NCBI RefSeq assembly: GCF_946887195.1
Contig: NZ_CAMPKE010000006.1
Coordinates: forward strand, 62,001-126,000
Source: an uncultured Halomonas sp.
Lineage (GTDB): Bacteria; Pseudomonadota; Gammaproteobacteria; Pseudomonadales; Halomonadaceae
Direction of reading: 5' to 3'
Length of the DNA stretch: 64,000 nucleotides
In this document: piece by piece, positions 1-8,575 of the stretch
Position numbering within the stretch: position 1 is the stretch's first letter
Layout of the letters: each line of letters begins with the position of its first letter
Notes under the pieces: generated by a model
What the model saw: only the letters and a program-made list of their open reading frames with translations
The model's database searches: none
Told to the model about the DNA's origin: nothing
Translations under genes and position numbers: made by a program

Positions 1-1
1 C

Positions 2-1108
2 AACGACGATCCCGGTAACGTGGTGACCACCCAGGCCGGTGGCAAGCTGCTTCAGACTCTGGCATCCAACGGCATCTTTCTCTCATCGGCCTGTGGTGGC
101 GGCGGCTCCTGCGCGCAGTGCAAGTGCCGTATCGCCGAGGGCGGCGGCTCGATCCTGCCGACCGAGGAGTCCCACTTCACCATGCGCGAGAAGAAGGAGG
201 GCTGGCGTCTCTCCTGCCAGGTGCCGGTGAAGCAGGATATGAAGATCCAGGTACCGGAAGAGGTCTTCGGTGTCCGGAAGTGGGAGTGCGAGGTCATCGG
301 CAATCCCAATGTCGCGACGTTCATCAAGGAACTCAACCTCAAGTTACCCGAAGGCGAGAACGTCGATTTCCGTGCCGGCGGCTATGTGCAGCTCGAGGCG
401 CCGGCCTATGACATCAAGTTCTCCGATTTCGATATCGATGAGGAGTATCGCGGCGACTGGGAGAAGTTCGGGTTCTTCGACATTTCCCACAAGAATACCG
501 AAGAGGTGATCCGCGCCTATTCGATGGCCAACTACCCCGAAGAGAAGGGCATTCTCAAGTTCAACATTCGCATCGCCACGCCGCCGCCCAATAGCGATCA
601 TGCGCCGGGCCTGATGTCGACATACGTCTTCTCGCTCAAGCCGGGCGACAAGGTCACGGTGATGGGGCCATTCGGCGAGTTCTTCGCCAAGGATACCGAT
701 GCCGAAATGGTCTTCGTGGGTGGCGGCGCCGGCATGGCGCCGATGCGCAGCCATATCTTCGACCAGCTCAAGCGCTTGAATTCCTCGCGTAAGATGACCT
801 TCTGGTATGGTGCGCGTTCATGGCGCGAAACCTTTTACAACGACGAGTACGACCAGTTGGCCGAGGAGTTCGATAACTTCGAATGGCACCTGGCGCTTTC
901 GGATCCTCAGCCCGAGGACAATTGGCAGGGGCCCACCGGGTTCATTCACAACGTGCTCTATGAGAATTACCTCAAGGATCATCCGGCGCCCGAGGATTGC
1001 GAGTACTACATGTGCGGCCCGCCGATGATGAACGCCTCGGTCATCAAGATGCTGACCGATATGGGAGTCGAGCCCGAGAACATCATGCTGGACGATTTTG
1101 GCGGATGA
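2..1108 (+). CDS. nqrF: Na+-translocating NADH:quinone reductase subunit F (5' partial)
   Basis: NqrF is the NADH-oxidising entry subunit of the Na+-pumping NADH:ubiquinone oxidoreductase in the inner membrane. The reading frame is open to the left edge, so about 40 N-terminal residues, including the membrane anchor, lie outside the window. The visible part has a plant-type ferredoxin domain with four cysteines ([10 protein letters not shown] and a later LSCQV). A ferredoxin reductase module follows, with the FAD motif RAYSMANY, the nucleotide-binding [11 protein letters not shown] and the terminal YYMCGPPMM. The stop codon overlaps the apbE start (ATGA), which indicates translational coupling to the flavinylation gene. 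The other nqr genes should lie just upstream. Confidence 0.97.
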   Translation, partial: NDDPGNVVTTQAGGKLLQTLASNGIFLSSACGGGGSCAQCKCRIAEGGGSILPTEESHFTMREKKEGWRLSCQVPVKQDMKIQVPEEVFGVRKWECEVIGNPNVATFIKELNLKLPEGENVDFRAGGYVQLEAPAYDIKFSDFDIDEEYRGDWEKFGFFDISHKNTEEVIRAYSMANYPEEKGILKFNIRIATPPPNSDHAPGLMSTYVFSLKPGDKVTVMGPFGEFFAKDTDAEMVFVGGGAGMAPMRSHIFDQLKRLNSSRKMTFWYGARSWRETFYNDEYDQLAEEFDNFEWHLALSDPQPEDNWQGPTGFIHNVLYENYLKDHPAPEDCEYYMCGPPMMNASVIKMLTDMGVEPENIMLDDFGG

Positions 1109-2163
1109 TCGAAAGGGTAGCGATCGGGCCGGCCCTCAAGGGGCTGGCCTCGTTTTTATTGCTGACGATGCTGGTGTCGCTTGCGGGCTGCGAGAGTCGG
1201 CCAGAGGCGCATCGCTTTCACGGACCCATCTTCGGTACCGGCTATCACGTTACGATATATGCGGATCTGAACGAGGCCGCTCATGACGAGCTTGGCGTGG
1301 GCATCCTCGCCGAACTCGAGCGCATCGATGCATTGATGTCCACCTACCGCGACGATTCCGAACTGTCGCGCCTCAATCGGTTCCCGGTGGGTGCGCCGTT
1401 CTTTCTATCGCCGACGACCGCCGAGGTGCTACGCGAGTCGCTGCGCATCGCGAGGCTATCCGCAGGCGCTTTCGATGTCACGGTAGGCCCGGCGGTCAAT
1501 CTATGGGGTTTCGGGCCACGAGAGCGCCCAGACAAGGTGCCTGATGACGCAGCGCTGGCCGCTGCGCTGGCGCGTATCGATTTTCATGCATTGCATCTGG
1601 ATAATGGCCGACTGACCAAGAGCAAGCCGGTGTATATCGATCTATCGGGCATCGCCAAGGGCTACGCGACCGACCAGGTCGCCGATTATCTGAAAGACCA
1701 GGGCATCGAAAATTATCTGGTGGAAGTTGGCGGGGAGATCCGCACGCATGGCGAAAAACCCGATGGCTCGCCATGGCGTATTGCCGTGGAGAAACCGATA
1801 TCCACCGAACGTAGCGTGCAACGGGTCATCGATCTCGGTAACGCCGCCGTGGCGACATCCGGTGATTATCGCAACTATTTCGAAAGCGATGGCATACGTT
1901 ATTCGCATACCATCGACCCGCGTACCGGGCGACCGATCGTCAATCGTGTCGCTTCGGTAACGGTCATTGCCAAACGCTGCGCGACGGCCGATGCGTTGGC
2001 GACGGCATTCACCGTAATGGGGGCCGATTCCGGTCTCGCCATGGCCGAACGTGAAAACATTGCGGTGTATTTCATTGTCAGAACCGATGACGGCTTCAAA
2101 ACCCTGATGAGCTCGGCCTTCACGCCCTATCTGGCGGAGCCGGTCGAGAAGGAGAACCCATGA
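1105..2163 (+). CDS. apbE: FAD:protein FMN transferase, lipoprotein
   Basis: ApbE covalently attaches FMN to threonines of NqrB and NqrC, so its place right after nqrF fits the family. I chose the ATG that overlaps the nqrF stop, because it gives a 352-residue protein opening with a lipoprotein signal (hydrophobic stretch then LAGC lipobox near residue 28). Recognisable family motifs are [27 protein letters not shown] and the [10 protein letters not shown] block near the C terminus. The mature protein is expected to be anchored on the periplasmic face of the inner membrane. Its own stop overlaps the start of nqrM. Confidence 0.96.
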   Translation: MIERVAIGPALKGLASFLLLTMLVSLAGCESRPEAHRFHGPIFGTGYHVTIYADLNEAAHDELGVGILAELERIDALMSTYRDDSELSRLNRFPVGAPFFLSPTTAEVLRESLRIARLSAGAFDVTVGPAVNLWGFGPRERPDKVPDDAALAAALARIDFHALHLDNGRLTKSKPVYIDLSGIAKGYATDQVADYLKDQGIENYLVEVGGEIRTHGEKPDGSPWRIAVEKPISTERSVQRVIDLGNAAVATSGDYRNYFESDGIRYSHTIDPRTGRPIVNRVASVTVIAKRCATADALATAFTVMGADSGLAMAERENIAVYFIVRTDDGFKTLMSSAFTPYLAEPVEKENP

Positions 2164-2417
2164 CGATCTGGTTTCTAGTGCTGGGATTCATGTTGTTGGT
2201 GGTAGCGGCCATGTCGGTCGGCGTGATACTGGGCCGCAAGCCGATTGCCGGCTCGTGTGGCGGCCTCAATAACCTGGGGCTCAAGGAAGGCTGCGAGATC
2301 TGCGGTGGCAAGGACGAGATCTGCGAAGAGGAAAACCTCAAGCGCAGCGGCTCGGCGCGCCGTCGGCACGATGAAAATCGCGGCGCGGGTCTCGGTTACA
2401 ACGCGATCAAGAGGTAG
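2160..2417 (+). CDS. nqrM: Na+-NQR maturation factor NqrM
   Basis: This 85-residue protein has one N-terminal membrane helix (about residues 3-24) and a cytoplasmic part with four cysteines in the pattern SCGG...GCEICGG...EIC. That is the signature of NqrM (formerly DUF539), needed to deliver iron to the Fe centre between NqrD and NqrE. It overlaps the apbE stop by four bases (ATGA) and ends the nqr operon. The C terminus is basic and varied and carries no further motif I recognise. Confidence 0.93.
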   Translation: MTIWFLVLGFMLLVVAAMSVGVILGRKPIAGSCGGLNNLGLKEGCEICGGKDEICEEENLKRSGSARRRHDENRGAGLGYNAIKR

Positions 2418-2484
2418 CAGCCAACGGCAACCGCGACGCCCGATCACGGAGGCGCGGAAAGCAAAGCAGGAGTCGAATAACCCA

Positions 2485-3876
2485 ATGGCAGTCCATAATT
2501 ACGATGTGGTGGTGATTGGCACCGGGCCGGCCGGCGAAAGTGCCGCCATCAATGCGGCCAAGCACGGCAGACGGGTGGCCGTCATCGAGAAACAGCCAGC
2601 GGTGGGTGGCAATTGCACCCACTGGGGTACGATTCCCTCCAAGGCGCTGCGTCATCAGGTCAAGCAGATCATGCAGTTCAATACCAACCGCATGTTCCGC
2701 GATATCGGCGAGCCGCGCTGGTTCTCCTTTCCCAAGGTGCTCGAACGCTCGCGAGTGACCATCGAGCAGCAGGTCGAGATGCGCACGACATTCTACGCGC
2801 GCAATCGTATCGATCTGTTCTTCGGTGTGGCGCGCTTCAAGGACGATCACACGCTACTGGTGCGTGACAATCATGAAGGTGCAGAAGAGCTATGCGCGCA
2901 GCGGGTCGTCATCGCTACCGGCTCGCGGCCCTACCGTCCCGCCGATATCAATTTTCGCCATCCGCGCATCTATTGCTCCGACACCATCCTCGGCCTTTCA
3001 CACACGCCCCGCACGTTGATCATCTATGGTGCCGGGGTCATCGGCTCCGAGTATGCATCGATTTTCTCGGGGCTGGGCGTCAAGGTCGATCTGATCGATA
3101 CCCGTGATCGCTTGCTATCGTTTCTCGACGACGAGATCAGCGATGCGCTCTCCTATCACTTGCGTCATCACGGCGTGCTGGTGCGTCATAACGAGGAGTA
3201 CGAGAAGGTCGAGGGCGATGAGTCCGGCGTGGTGGTGCATCTGAAATCCGGCAAGAAGCTGCGCGCCGATGCCTTCCTGTGGGCCAATGGGCGCACCGGC
3301 AATACCGACGAGCTGGGGCTGGAGAATATCGGTCTGGAGGCGAATAGCCGTGGCCAGCTTCCGGTCGACGAGCATTATCGCACGGCCATCCCGTCGATCT
3401 ATGCCGTGGGCGATGTGATCGGCTGGCCGAGCCTCGCCAGCGCGGCCTACGATCAAGGACGCAATGCCAGTGCCGACCTGCTCGATGAACCGTTTCGCCT
3501 CGTCGAGGACGTGCCTACCGGCATTTATACGATCCCCGAGATCAGTTCGGTGGGCAAGACCGAGCGCGAATTGACCGAAGCCAGGGTGCCCTACGAAGTG
3601 GCCCAGGCATTCTTCAAGGATACCGCCCGGGCCCAGATCACCGGCGACACCGTGGGTATGCTCAAGATTCTGTTTCACCGCGAGACGCTTGAGATCCTCG
3701 GGCTGCACTGTTTTGGCGACCAGGCCTCGGAGATCGTGCATATCGGCCAGGCGATCATGCAGCAGGCAGGCGAAGCCAACAGCCTCAGGTACTTCATCAA
3801 TACGACGTTCAATTACCCGACCATGGCCGAGGCTTATCGGGTCGCGGCGCAAAATGGCTTGAACCGACTATTCTAA
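2485..3876 (+). CDS. sthA: Soluble pyridine nucleotide transhydrogenase
   Basis: SthA is a cytoplasmic FAD enzyme that moves reducing equivalents between NADPH and NAD+. The open frame extends 80 codons upstream into nqrM. The family start is the ATG of [19 protein letters not shown], preceded by AGGAG at about 2470, giving 463 residues. The FAD motif [10 protein letters not shown] and the NAD(P) motif [11 protein letters not shown] are present. The region normally holding the redox-active cysteine pair of this flavoprotein family reads [15 protein letters not shown], so the second cysteine is threonine, as is typical of SthA and unlike lipoamide dehydrogenase. A good terminator follows. Confidence 0.96.
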   Translation: MAVHNYDVVVIGTGPAGESAAINAAKHGRRVAVIEKQPAVGGNCTHWGTIPSKALRHQVKQIMQFNTNRMFRDIGEPRWFSFPKVLERSRVTIEQQVEMRTTFYARNRIDLFFGVARFKDDHTLLVRDNHEGAEELCAQRVVIATGSRPYRPADINFRHPRIYCSDTILGLSHTPRTLIIYGAGVIGSEYASIFSGLGVKVDLIDTRDRLLSFLDDEISDALSYHLRHHGVLVRHNEEYEKVEGDESGVVVHLKSGKKLRADAFLWANGRTGNTDELGLENIGLEANSRGQLPVDEHYRTAIPSIYAVGDVIGWPSLASAAYDQGRNASADLLDEPFRLVEDVPTGIYTIPEISSVGKTERELTEARVPYEVAQAFFKDTARAQITGDTVGMLKILFHRETLEILGLHCFGDQASEIVHIGQAIMQQAGEANSLRYFINTTFNYPTMAEAYRVAAQNGLNRLF

Positions 3877-3896
3877 GCCCTACGCAGCGTCGCCCG

Positions 3897-3919
3897 GCCC
3901 GCCGCTTGGTGGGCTTTTT
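3897..3919 (+). terminator. Rho-independent terminator after sthA
   Basis: A seven-base stem (GCCCGCC with GGTGGGC, one G-T pair) and a four-base GCTT loop is followed directly by five T residues. It lies 20 bases after the sthA stop and separates it from the next gene. Confidence 0.8.
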
Positions 3920-3951
3920 CGTTTTTCGTCTTTCATCTCGACAGGGAGGTC

Positions 3952-4239
3952 ATGATGCATAGAGAACATCATGAGGAAACCGGCGATTGGACTTTCACCT
4001 TGGGTCGCGAAGAGCTTGTCATACATCGGCGTTATGAAGTGCTGAGCATGGCCAACGATGCCATGCTCGGCATCTGGTTCACGATCGGCAGCTTCTGCTT
4101 CTTCTATGAAGGTACCATCAAGACGTTCGGCGTATGGCTATTCGTGCTGGGTAGCATCCAATTGCTGATTCGTCCTCTGATTCGTATGCATCGCTACGTG
4201 CGCTTCAAGCGCTTGCCCAACGCCTCGCAGGATTATTGA
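3952..4239 (+). CDS. YrhK-domain small membrane protein
   Basis: The 95-residue product carries the block LGREELVIHRRYEVLSMAND followed by two hydrophobic segments (about residues 38-54 and 59-79), the arrangement of YrhK-like proteins. The biochemical role of that family is not known to me. A clear ribosome binding site (GGGAGG at 3944-3949) precedes tandem ATG codons at 3952 and 3955; I took the first. The gene stands alone after a terminator and its 3' end overlaps the 3' end of the convergent tus gene by a few bases. Confidence 0.75.
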   Translation: MMHREHHEETGDWTFTLGREELVIHRRYEVLSMANDAMLGIWFTIGSFCFFYEGTIKTFGVWLFVLGSIQLLIRPLIRMHRYVRFKRLPNASQDY

Positions 4240-5120
4240 GAATCGGAGCCGCGATAGCGGAAGACACGCAGGCTGGGCAGGAAGACGTCGTCTTCCAGGC
4301 GTTCATCGCTGCGCCGTGCGCGTTGTCGTCCCGCCGGTGGCTGTGCGCTCGGCTGATTGTGATTGGGCAATTGGCCATCGCTAGTGGGGATGAACAGCGG
4401 TAACGGCAGATTCATGGCGCGCCGTTGGCGGCCATCGGCGAGCGCTTCCGCGAAGAACAGGTTGGCACGCATCAGCGGCGCCTGGCGCTGTACCTGCGCC
4501 AGCGGCTCGGCATCGGGAATGCCGGCAAGGCGCTTGAGCTGGATGCGCACATGGGGCGCTTCGCTGTCGAGTGCCAGCAACTTCTTCTCTGCCTCGCGCA
4601 CGCTGAGGCGCTTGATCGAGCGCCCGCTGGTATACCAGGCCAGGCGCACCCGCGATAGCGGCGCATCGGCGACGGGCAGATGCCGCCAGCACTGCTTCAG
4701 GTGCAAGCGCGCGAGCCCCTGGCCACGCAGGTGATCGTGCAGAACCGGATGCCGGAAAGGCAACACGGCCTTGATCTCGGGAACCAGCGTGGCGGCCTGC
4801 TGGCGAATCCGCGCCAGCACATCGGCAAAGCCGGCCTTGGCGGCATTGACCTTGGCGACTTCGCCGAGCAGCGCATCATTCGCCGCGATCAGGCCGATAT
4901 AGCTATGCGTGGCGCGGCCATCCTGGCCATCCTGATACCAGAAATCGAGCAGGGCGCGTCGCAGCCATTCGCTATCGGCGTGTGCGTTATCCAGTGCCCA
5001 GGCGGCGCCGTGGCTGTCCACGTAGACGCCGAGAAGCGCCTCGATGCACTCGATCATATGATCGAACGCGGCTTCCAGTTCGGCGAGCAGGCGATATTGG
5101 GGTTCCATCGGTCGTCCCAT
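4233..5120 (-). CDS. tus: Tus-family DNA replication terminus site-binding protein
   Basis: At 295 residues this is close to E. coli Tus (309). By memory of the Tus sequence several segments line up: VRLAWYTSGRSIKRLSVREAEKKL with the RFGWANKHIIKNL region, RANLFFAEALADGRQRRAMNLPLPLFIP with the ARVWYKGDQKQ...TPLIALIN region, and the C-terminal FLPSLRVFRYRG with IIPRLHLYV. Tus binds Ter sites and blocks replication forks from one direction. Overall identity is low, so function is inferred from pattern and length. Starts at residue 1 or at Met5 are both possible and the ribosome binding site is weak. A Ter-like motif lies just upstream. Confidence 0.72.
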   Translation of the reverse strand: MGRPMEPQYRLLAELEAAFDHMIECIEALLGVYVDSHGAAWALDNAHADSEWLRRALLDFWYQDGQDGRATHSYIGLIAANDALLGEVAKVNAAKAGFADVLARIRQQAATLVPEIKAVLPFRHPVLHDHLRGQGLARLHLKQCWRHLPVADAPLSRVRLAWYTSGRSIKRLSVREAEKKLLALDSEAPHVRIQLKRLAGIPDAEPLAQVQRQAPLMRANLFFAEALADGRQRRAMNLPLPLFIPTSDGQLPNHNQPSAQPPAGRQRARRSDERLEDDVFLPSLRVFRYRGSDSQ

Positions 5121-5126
5121 TCACTT

Positions 5127-5145
5127 CTTATACCGTTACCGTAGC
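5127..5145 (-). promoter_or_regulatory. Candidate Ter-like site upstream of tus
   Basis: Read in the tus direction this stretch is GCTACGGTAACGGTATAAG, with GTAAC placed 14 bases before the tus ATG. In E. coli, TerB (core TGTTGTAACTAA) sits in the same position and orientation just before tus and mediates autorepression. Only the GTAAC core and the flanking AAG are shared, so this is a hypothesis based mostly on position. Confidence 0.25.
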
Positions 5146-5180
5146 GATCGGCGAGCGACTTGTCATCGTTCGATCGTCAC

Positions 5181-6116
5181 TCAGGCGCTCGTTTGGCGAG
5201 GGTCGCGACCGATAGGATGAGGCTCATTGCGTGCGCGGGCCAGTTCGATCTGCTTCTGGCGTTCGCAGGCGCCGGCACGGGTTTTCTCGGAGAGTGAATC
5301 CCAGCAGTGCGGGCAACTGATCCCCGGCGAATAATGCGGCGATTCACGATCTTCGGTGGAGATCGGGCGGCGGCAGGCGTGGCACTGATCGAACTCACCC
5401 TCGCTGAGATCGTGGCGCACGGTCACGCGGTTATCGAACACGAAGCAGTCGCCGCGCCACAACGACCGTTCCTCGGGCACCTGTTCGAGATAGCTGAGAA
5501 TGCCGCCCTTGAGGTGATAGACCTCGTCGAAGCCCTCACCGAGCATGAAGCTCGAGGCTTTCTCGCAGCGAATGCCGCCGGTGCAGAACATGGCGACCTT
5601 CTTGTGGCGAGCGGGGTCATAGTGCGCCTTGACGTGATCCGGAAATTCGCGAAACGACGTGGTGCGGGGATTCACCGCGCCTTCGAACGAGCCGATGGCG
5701 ACCTCGTAGTCGTTGCGGGTATCGATCACCAGCACCTCGGGGTCGGCGATCAGGGCGTTCCAGTCCTGTGGCTCGACATACTGCCCGACCTGGCGATTGG
5801 GGTCGGCCGTCGGCACGCCCAGCGTGACGATCTCCTTCTTCAGCTTGACCTTGGTGCGATAGAACGGGGGCGTATCGCAGTAGGATTCCTTGTGCTCGAT
5901 AGCCGCGAAGCGCGGATCGGCCTTCAGCCAGCCGAGCAGCGCATCGATGGCCTCGCGGCGTCCCGCGACGGTACCGTTGATGCCTTCTTCGGCCAGTAGA
6001 AGAGTGCCCTTGATGTCATGGGCCTTGAGCGTGTCGAGCAGCGGCTCGCGCAGCGCTTCGAAATCTTCGAGCGTGACGAACTTGTACAGCGCCGCCACGA
6101 CGATGGGATGCGTCAT
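5181..6116 (-). CDS. trhO: tRNA uridine(34) hydroxylase, rhodanese family
   Basis: TrhO (YceA) uses molecular oxygen to hydroxylate U34 of certain tRNAs, the first step to 5-oxyacetyl uridine derivatives. The 311-residue protein has an N-terminal acylphosphatase-like part ([14 protein letters not shown]), a rhodanese domain with the active-site cysteine in [16 protein letters not shown], and a C-terminal cysteine cluster ([14 protein letters not shown]) typical of the family. The frame is open for 20 further codons upstream, but the start at 6116 has a GGAGAG ribosome binding site and gives the expected N terminus. It is divergent from nothing nearby and is transcribed toward tus. Confidence 0.95.
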   Translation of the reverse strand: MTHPIVVAALYKFVTLEDFEALREPLLDTLKAHDIKGTLLLAEEGINGTVAGRREAIDALLGWLKADPRFAAIEHKESYCDTPPFYRTKVKLKKEIVTLGVPTADPNRQVGQYVEPQDWNALIADPEVLVIDTRNDYEVAIGSFEGAVNPRTTSFREFPDHVKAHYDPARHKKVAMFCTGGIRCEKASSFMLGEGFDEVYHLKGGILSYLEQVPEERSLWRGDCFVFDNRVTVRHDLSEGEFDQCHACRRPISTEDRESPHYSPGISCPHCWDSLSEKTRAGACERQKQIELARARNEPHPIGRDPRQTSA

Positions 6117-6221
6117 GTCAGTCTCTCCAGTGGTCGTCTTCGTAAGAGACGGACCGGAACGGTAATAATGATTCAAGTTGGGCGCGTATTTTATGCGAAA
6201 AGGCGCGCCGATTCACATACG

Positions 6222-6393
6222 CAGGGCTATCGCAGTTGGAGTATGCGGGAGGCCAGGGGCAGGTCGAAGCGAGGGTTTTTTGCCATGGATGGCAAAAGTA
6301 GCGCCCAAGGACGGGTTTACAGCGCCCTCGCGAAGACCTGCCGCTGGACAAGTCCGACAATCAGGCTGTCGGTAGTCATCTGCGATTGCCCTG
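6222..6393. mobile_element. 172-bp MITE-like element, copy A, flanked by a 10-bp direct repeat
   Basis: The element fills more than half of the 313-base gene-free gap between trhO and aguB. Its ends are inverted repeats (CAGGGCTATCGCAGTTG and CATCTGCGATTGCCCTG, two mismatches over 17). It is flanked by the direct repeat TTCACATACG at 6212-6221 and 6394-6403, as expected for a target-site duplication. Inside are further nested palindromes, including TTTTGCCAT-GG-ATGGCAAAA, so the single strand would fold into one long hairpin. A second copy of identical length, about nine in ten bases the same, is at 13544-13715. It encodes no transposase; short open frames crossing it are not genes. Confidence 0.8.
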
Positions 6394-6429
6394 TTCACAT
6401 ACGGCGCACACGTTAACGAGTATTCGCTA

Positions 6430-7329
6430 TCAGCGGTCGCGATAACGCTTGGTCAGATCACCGTAAGCATCGATACGCCGGTCACGCAGGTAGGGCCACA
6501 TGCGGCGAATATGCTCGCTGCGGTCCATGTCGAGCTCGACCAGCAAACGCTCGGGTTCGTCGCCGGCGTGGGCGAGGAGTTCACCCTGCGGGCCGCAGAT
6601 GAAACTGCCGCCCCAGAAATGAACGCCTTCGGTCACACCGCTGAGGTCGGGTTCATGGCCGACCCGGTTGGCGACCAGCACCGGCAGGCCGTTGGCCACG
6701 CCATGGGCGCGCTGAATGAGCGTCCAGGCCTCCTTCTGACGGCCTTTTTCGGGCAGATCATCGGGCGGATGCCAGCCGATTGCGGTCGGGTAGAGCAGCA
6801 GTTCTGCACCGGCCAGCGCCATCAGGCGCGCGGCTTCCGGGTACCATTGGTCCCAGCACACCAGCACGCCGAGGCGTCCCACCGAGGTGTCGATGGGCTC
6901 GAAGCCCTGTTCGGCATCGGCGTCGCCCGGCGTGAAATAGAATTTCTCGTAGAAGCCGGGATCGTCGGGAATGTGCATCTTGCGATAATGCCCGACCCGC
7001 CCTTGGTCGCGATCCATTACCACCGCGGTGTTGTGATACACGCCGGCGGCGCGGCGCTCGAAGATCGAGCCGACCAGCACGATATTCAATTCGCGGGCCA
7101 AGTCGGCCAGGCGCGTGGCGGTGGGGCCATCGAGCGGTTCGGCAAGATCGAACAGCTCGGCATCTTCGCACTGGCAGAAATAGTGCGTGGCATGCAACTC
7201 CTGCAGCAGTACCAACTCGGCGCCACGCTCGGCCAGCTCGCGAACGCCGGCCTCGCTCTCGTCCAGGCTGCGCTGTTTGTCTGGCCAGGCAGGCTGCTGG
7301 ACCAGGCCTACCGTGAGGGTCTTGCTCAT
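6430..7329 (-). CDS. aguB: N-carbamoylputrescine amidohydrolase
   Basis: AguB hydrolyses N-carbamoylputrescine to putrescine, CO2 and ammonia, the second step of the agmatine route. The 299-residue protein is a nitrilase-superfamily enzyme. The catalytic Glu is at about residue 44 (VLLQELHATHYFCQ), the Lys in GHYRKMHIPDDPGFYEKFYF, and the Cys in GVLVCWDQWYPEAAR. The DDPGFYEKFYFTPGD segment and C-terminal WPYLRDRRIDAY are characteristic of AguB rather than other nitrilases. It lies 25 bases downstream of aguA on the same strand, so the two form an operon. The putrescine produced feeds the catabolic genes at 39-47 kb. Confidence 0.95.
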   Translation of the reverse strand: MSKTLTVGLVQQPAWPDKQRSLDESEAGVRELAERGAELVLLQELHATHYFCQCEDAELFDLAEPLDGPTATRLADLARELNIVLVGSIFERRAAGVYHNTAVVMDRDQGRVGHYRKMHIPDDPGFYEKFYFTPGDADAEQGFEPIDTSVGRLGVLVCWDQWYPEAARLMALAGAELLLYPTAIGWHPPDDLPEKGRQKEAWTLIQRAHGVANGLPVLVANRVGHEPDLSGVTEGVHFWGGSFICGPQGELLAHAGDEPERLLVELDMDRSEHIRRMWPYLRDRRIDAYGDLTKRYRDR

Positions 7330-7354
7330 CTCAACGCTCCTCGTGAATTGAATG

Positions 7355-8401
7355 TTACGGGCTGGCGAGCGCCAGGCTACCCTGGGGTAGCTGCATGGTC
7401 AGACAGTGTAGGCTGCCGTGCTGGCGGATTACACTGCGACAGTCGATGGGAATGATGTCGCGATCGGGGAAGGCCTCGGCCAGCGCCGCGAGCGCCATGG
7501 CATCGGCGGCATCGGCGTAGGTCGGCATCAATACCGCCCCGTTGATGATCAGAAAATTGGCATAGGTCGCCGGCAGACGGTGACCGTCATCCGGGTCGAA
7601 ACAGGGGCGTGGCCAGGGCAGGGCGATCAGCCGATAAGGCGTACCATCGGCCTGACGCAGCGCCTGGATCTCTTCCTGCATGGCGGCCAGCGCCGGGTAG
7701 TGTGGATCGCTGCGGTCATCGCAGCGCACATACGCGATGGTCCGCGCGTCGCAAAAGCGCGCCAGGGTATCGATGTGACTGTCGGTGTCGTCGCCCTCCA
7801 GATGACCGTGACGGAGCCAGAGAATCCTCTCGGCGCCCAGGTCTGCACGCAGTTGCGACTCGATGGCCGCTCGATCGAGCTGGGGATTGCGGTTGCGATT
7901 GAGCAGGCAGGCTTCGCTGGTCAGCAGGGTGCCCAGGCCATCGGTCTCGATGGCGCCACCCTCGAGAACCAGCTTGCGCGTTTCGATGGGCGCGGCGAAT
8001 ACGCCGGCCTCGCCCAGCGTGCGGGTCAGCGCGTCATCGCGCGCGGCGGGAAACTTGCCGCCCCAGCCGGTGAACGTGTAATCCAGCAGTACGAGTTGGC
8101 CATCGCGCTCCACGCCGATGGGGCCATGATCGCGAGCCCAGGTATCGTCCGCCGATGCTTCGACCAGCCACAGGCGCTCATCTTCGACGCCGAGGCGGCG
8201 AAAGGTCGCAGCCAGGCGTGCCTGGGTCGCGGCATCGGGTACGCTGATCAGCACGCGCTGATAGCGTGCGATCGCTACGACCATGGCTTCGAGCGTGGCT
8301 TCGATACGCTCGATGAGCGCTGCCCAGTCGCTGTCGCGTCGTGGCCAAGTGAGCTGAATGGCATCTTGCGGATGCCATTCGGGGAACAGACGCTGGGTCA
8401 T
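7355..8401 (-). CDS. aguA: Agmatine deiminase
   Basis: AguA converts agmatine to N-carbamoylputrescine and ammonia. The 348-residue protein shows guanidino-group-modifying enzyme features: ARDHGPIGV near residue 90, LEGGAIETDGLGTLLTSEACLLNRNRNP, the HGHLEGDDTDSHIDTLARF histidine block, and the C-terminal nucleophile cysteine in QHGSLHCLTMQLP. It is first in an aguA-aguB operon reading away from the lol genes, and the 173-base gap to lolC must hold both promoters. No regulator gene is adjacent. Confidence 0.96.
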   Translation of the reverse strand: MTQRLFPEWHPQDAIQLTWPRRDSDWAALIERIEATLEAMVVAIARYQRVLISVPDAATQARLAATFRRLGVEDERLWLVEASADDTWARDHGPIGVERDGQLVLLDYTFTGWGGKFPAARDDALTRTLGEAGVFAAPIETRKLVLEGGAIETDGLGTLLTSEACLLNRNRNPQLDRAAIESQLRADLGAERILWLRHGHLEGDDTDSHIDTLARFCDARTIAYVRCDDRSDPHYPALAAMQEEIQALRQADGTPYRLIALPWPRPCFDPDDGHRLPATYANFLIINGAVLMPTYADAADAMALAALAEAFPDRDIIPIDCRSVIRQHGSLHCLTMQLPQGSLALASP

Positions 8402-8575
8402 GTGGTCTCCAAAGGGCCTGCCCGGATGAACGGCGGCATTTTAGTTGGCTGCCCGCAAGGCAGGCAATGGCTAGTGACGACAGTCGCGACGAAAGCTCGA
8501 CCGCAACGGCGTACCCGATGCGCCGTGCGACGAAAAACCGTACCATGAGCGCCTGCCGACAAGGAATCGATCTTG

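Noticed and set aside
2245..2484. 80-codon N-terminal extension of sthA
   Set aside because: It overlaps nqrM in another frame, is basic and unlike the family; the ATG at 2485 has a good ribosome binding site and gives the conserved start.
6178..6416. Open frames crossing the trhO-aguB gap, such as one ending at 6416
   Set aside because: They run through the 172-bp element, which is a palindromic non-coding repeat; the similar frame at 13565-13792 comes from the second copy.
7418..8548. 376-codon plus-strand frame opposite aguA
   Set aside because: It is fully antisense to a clear agmatine deiminase and has no recognisable motif.
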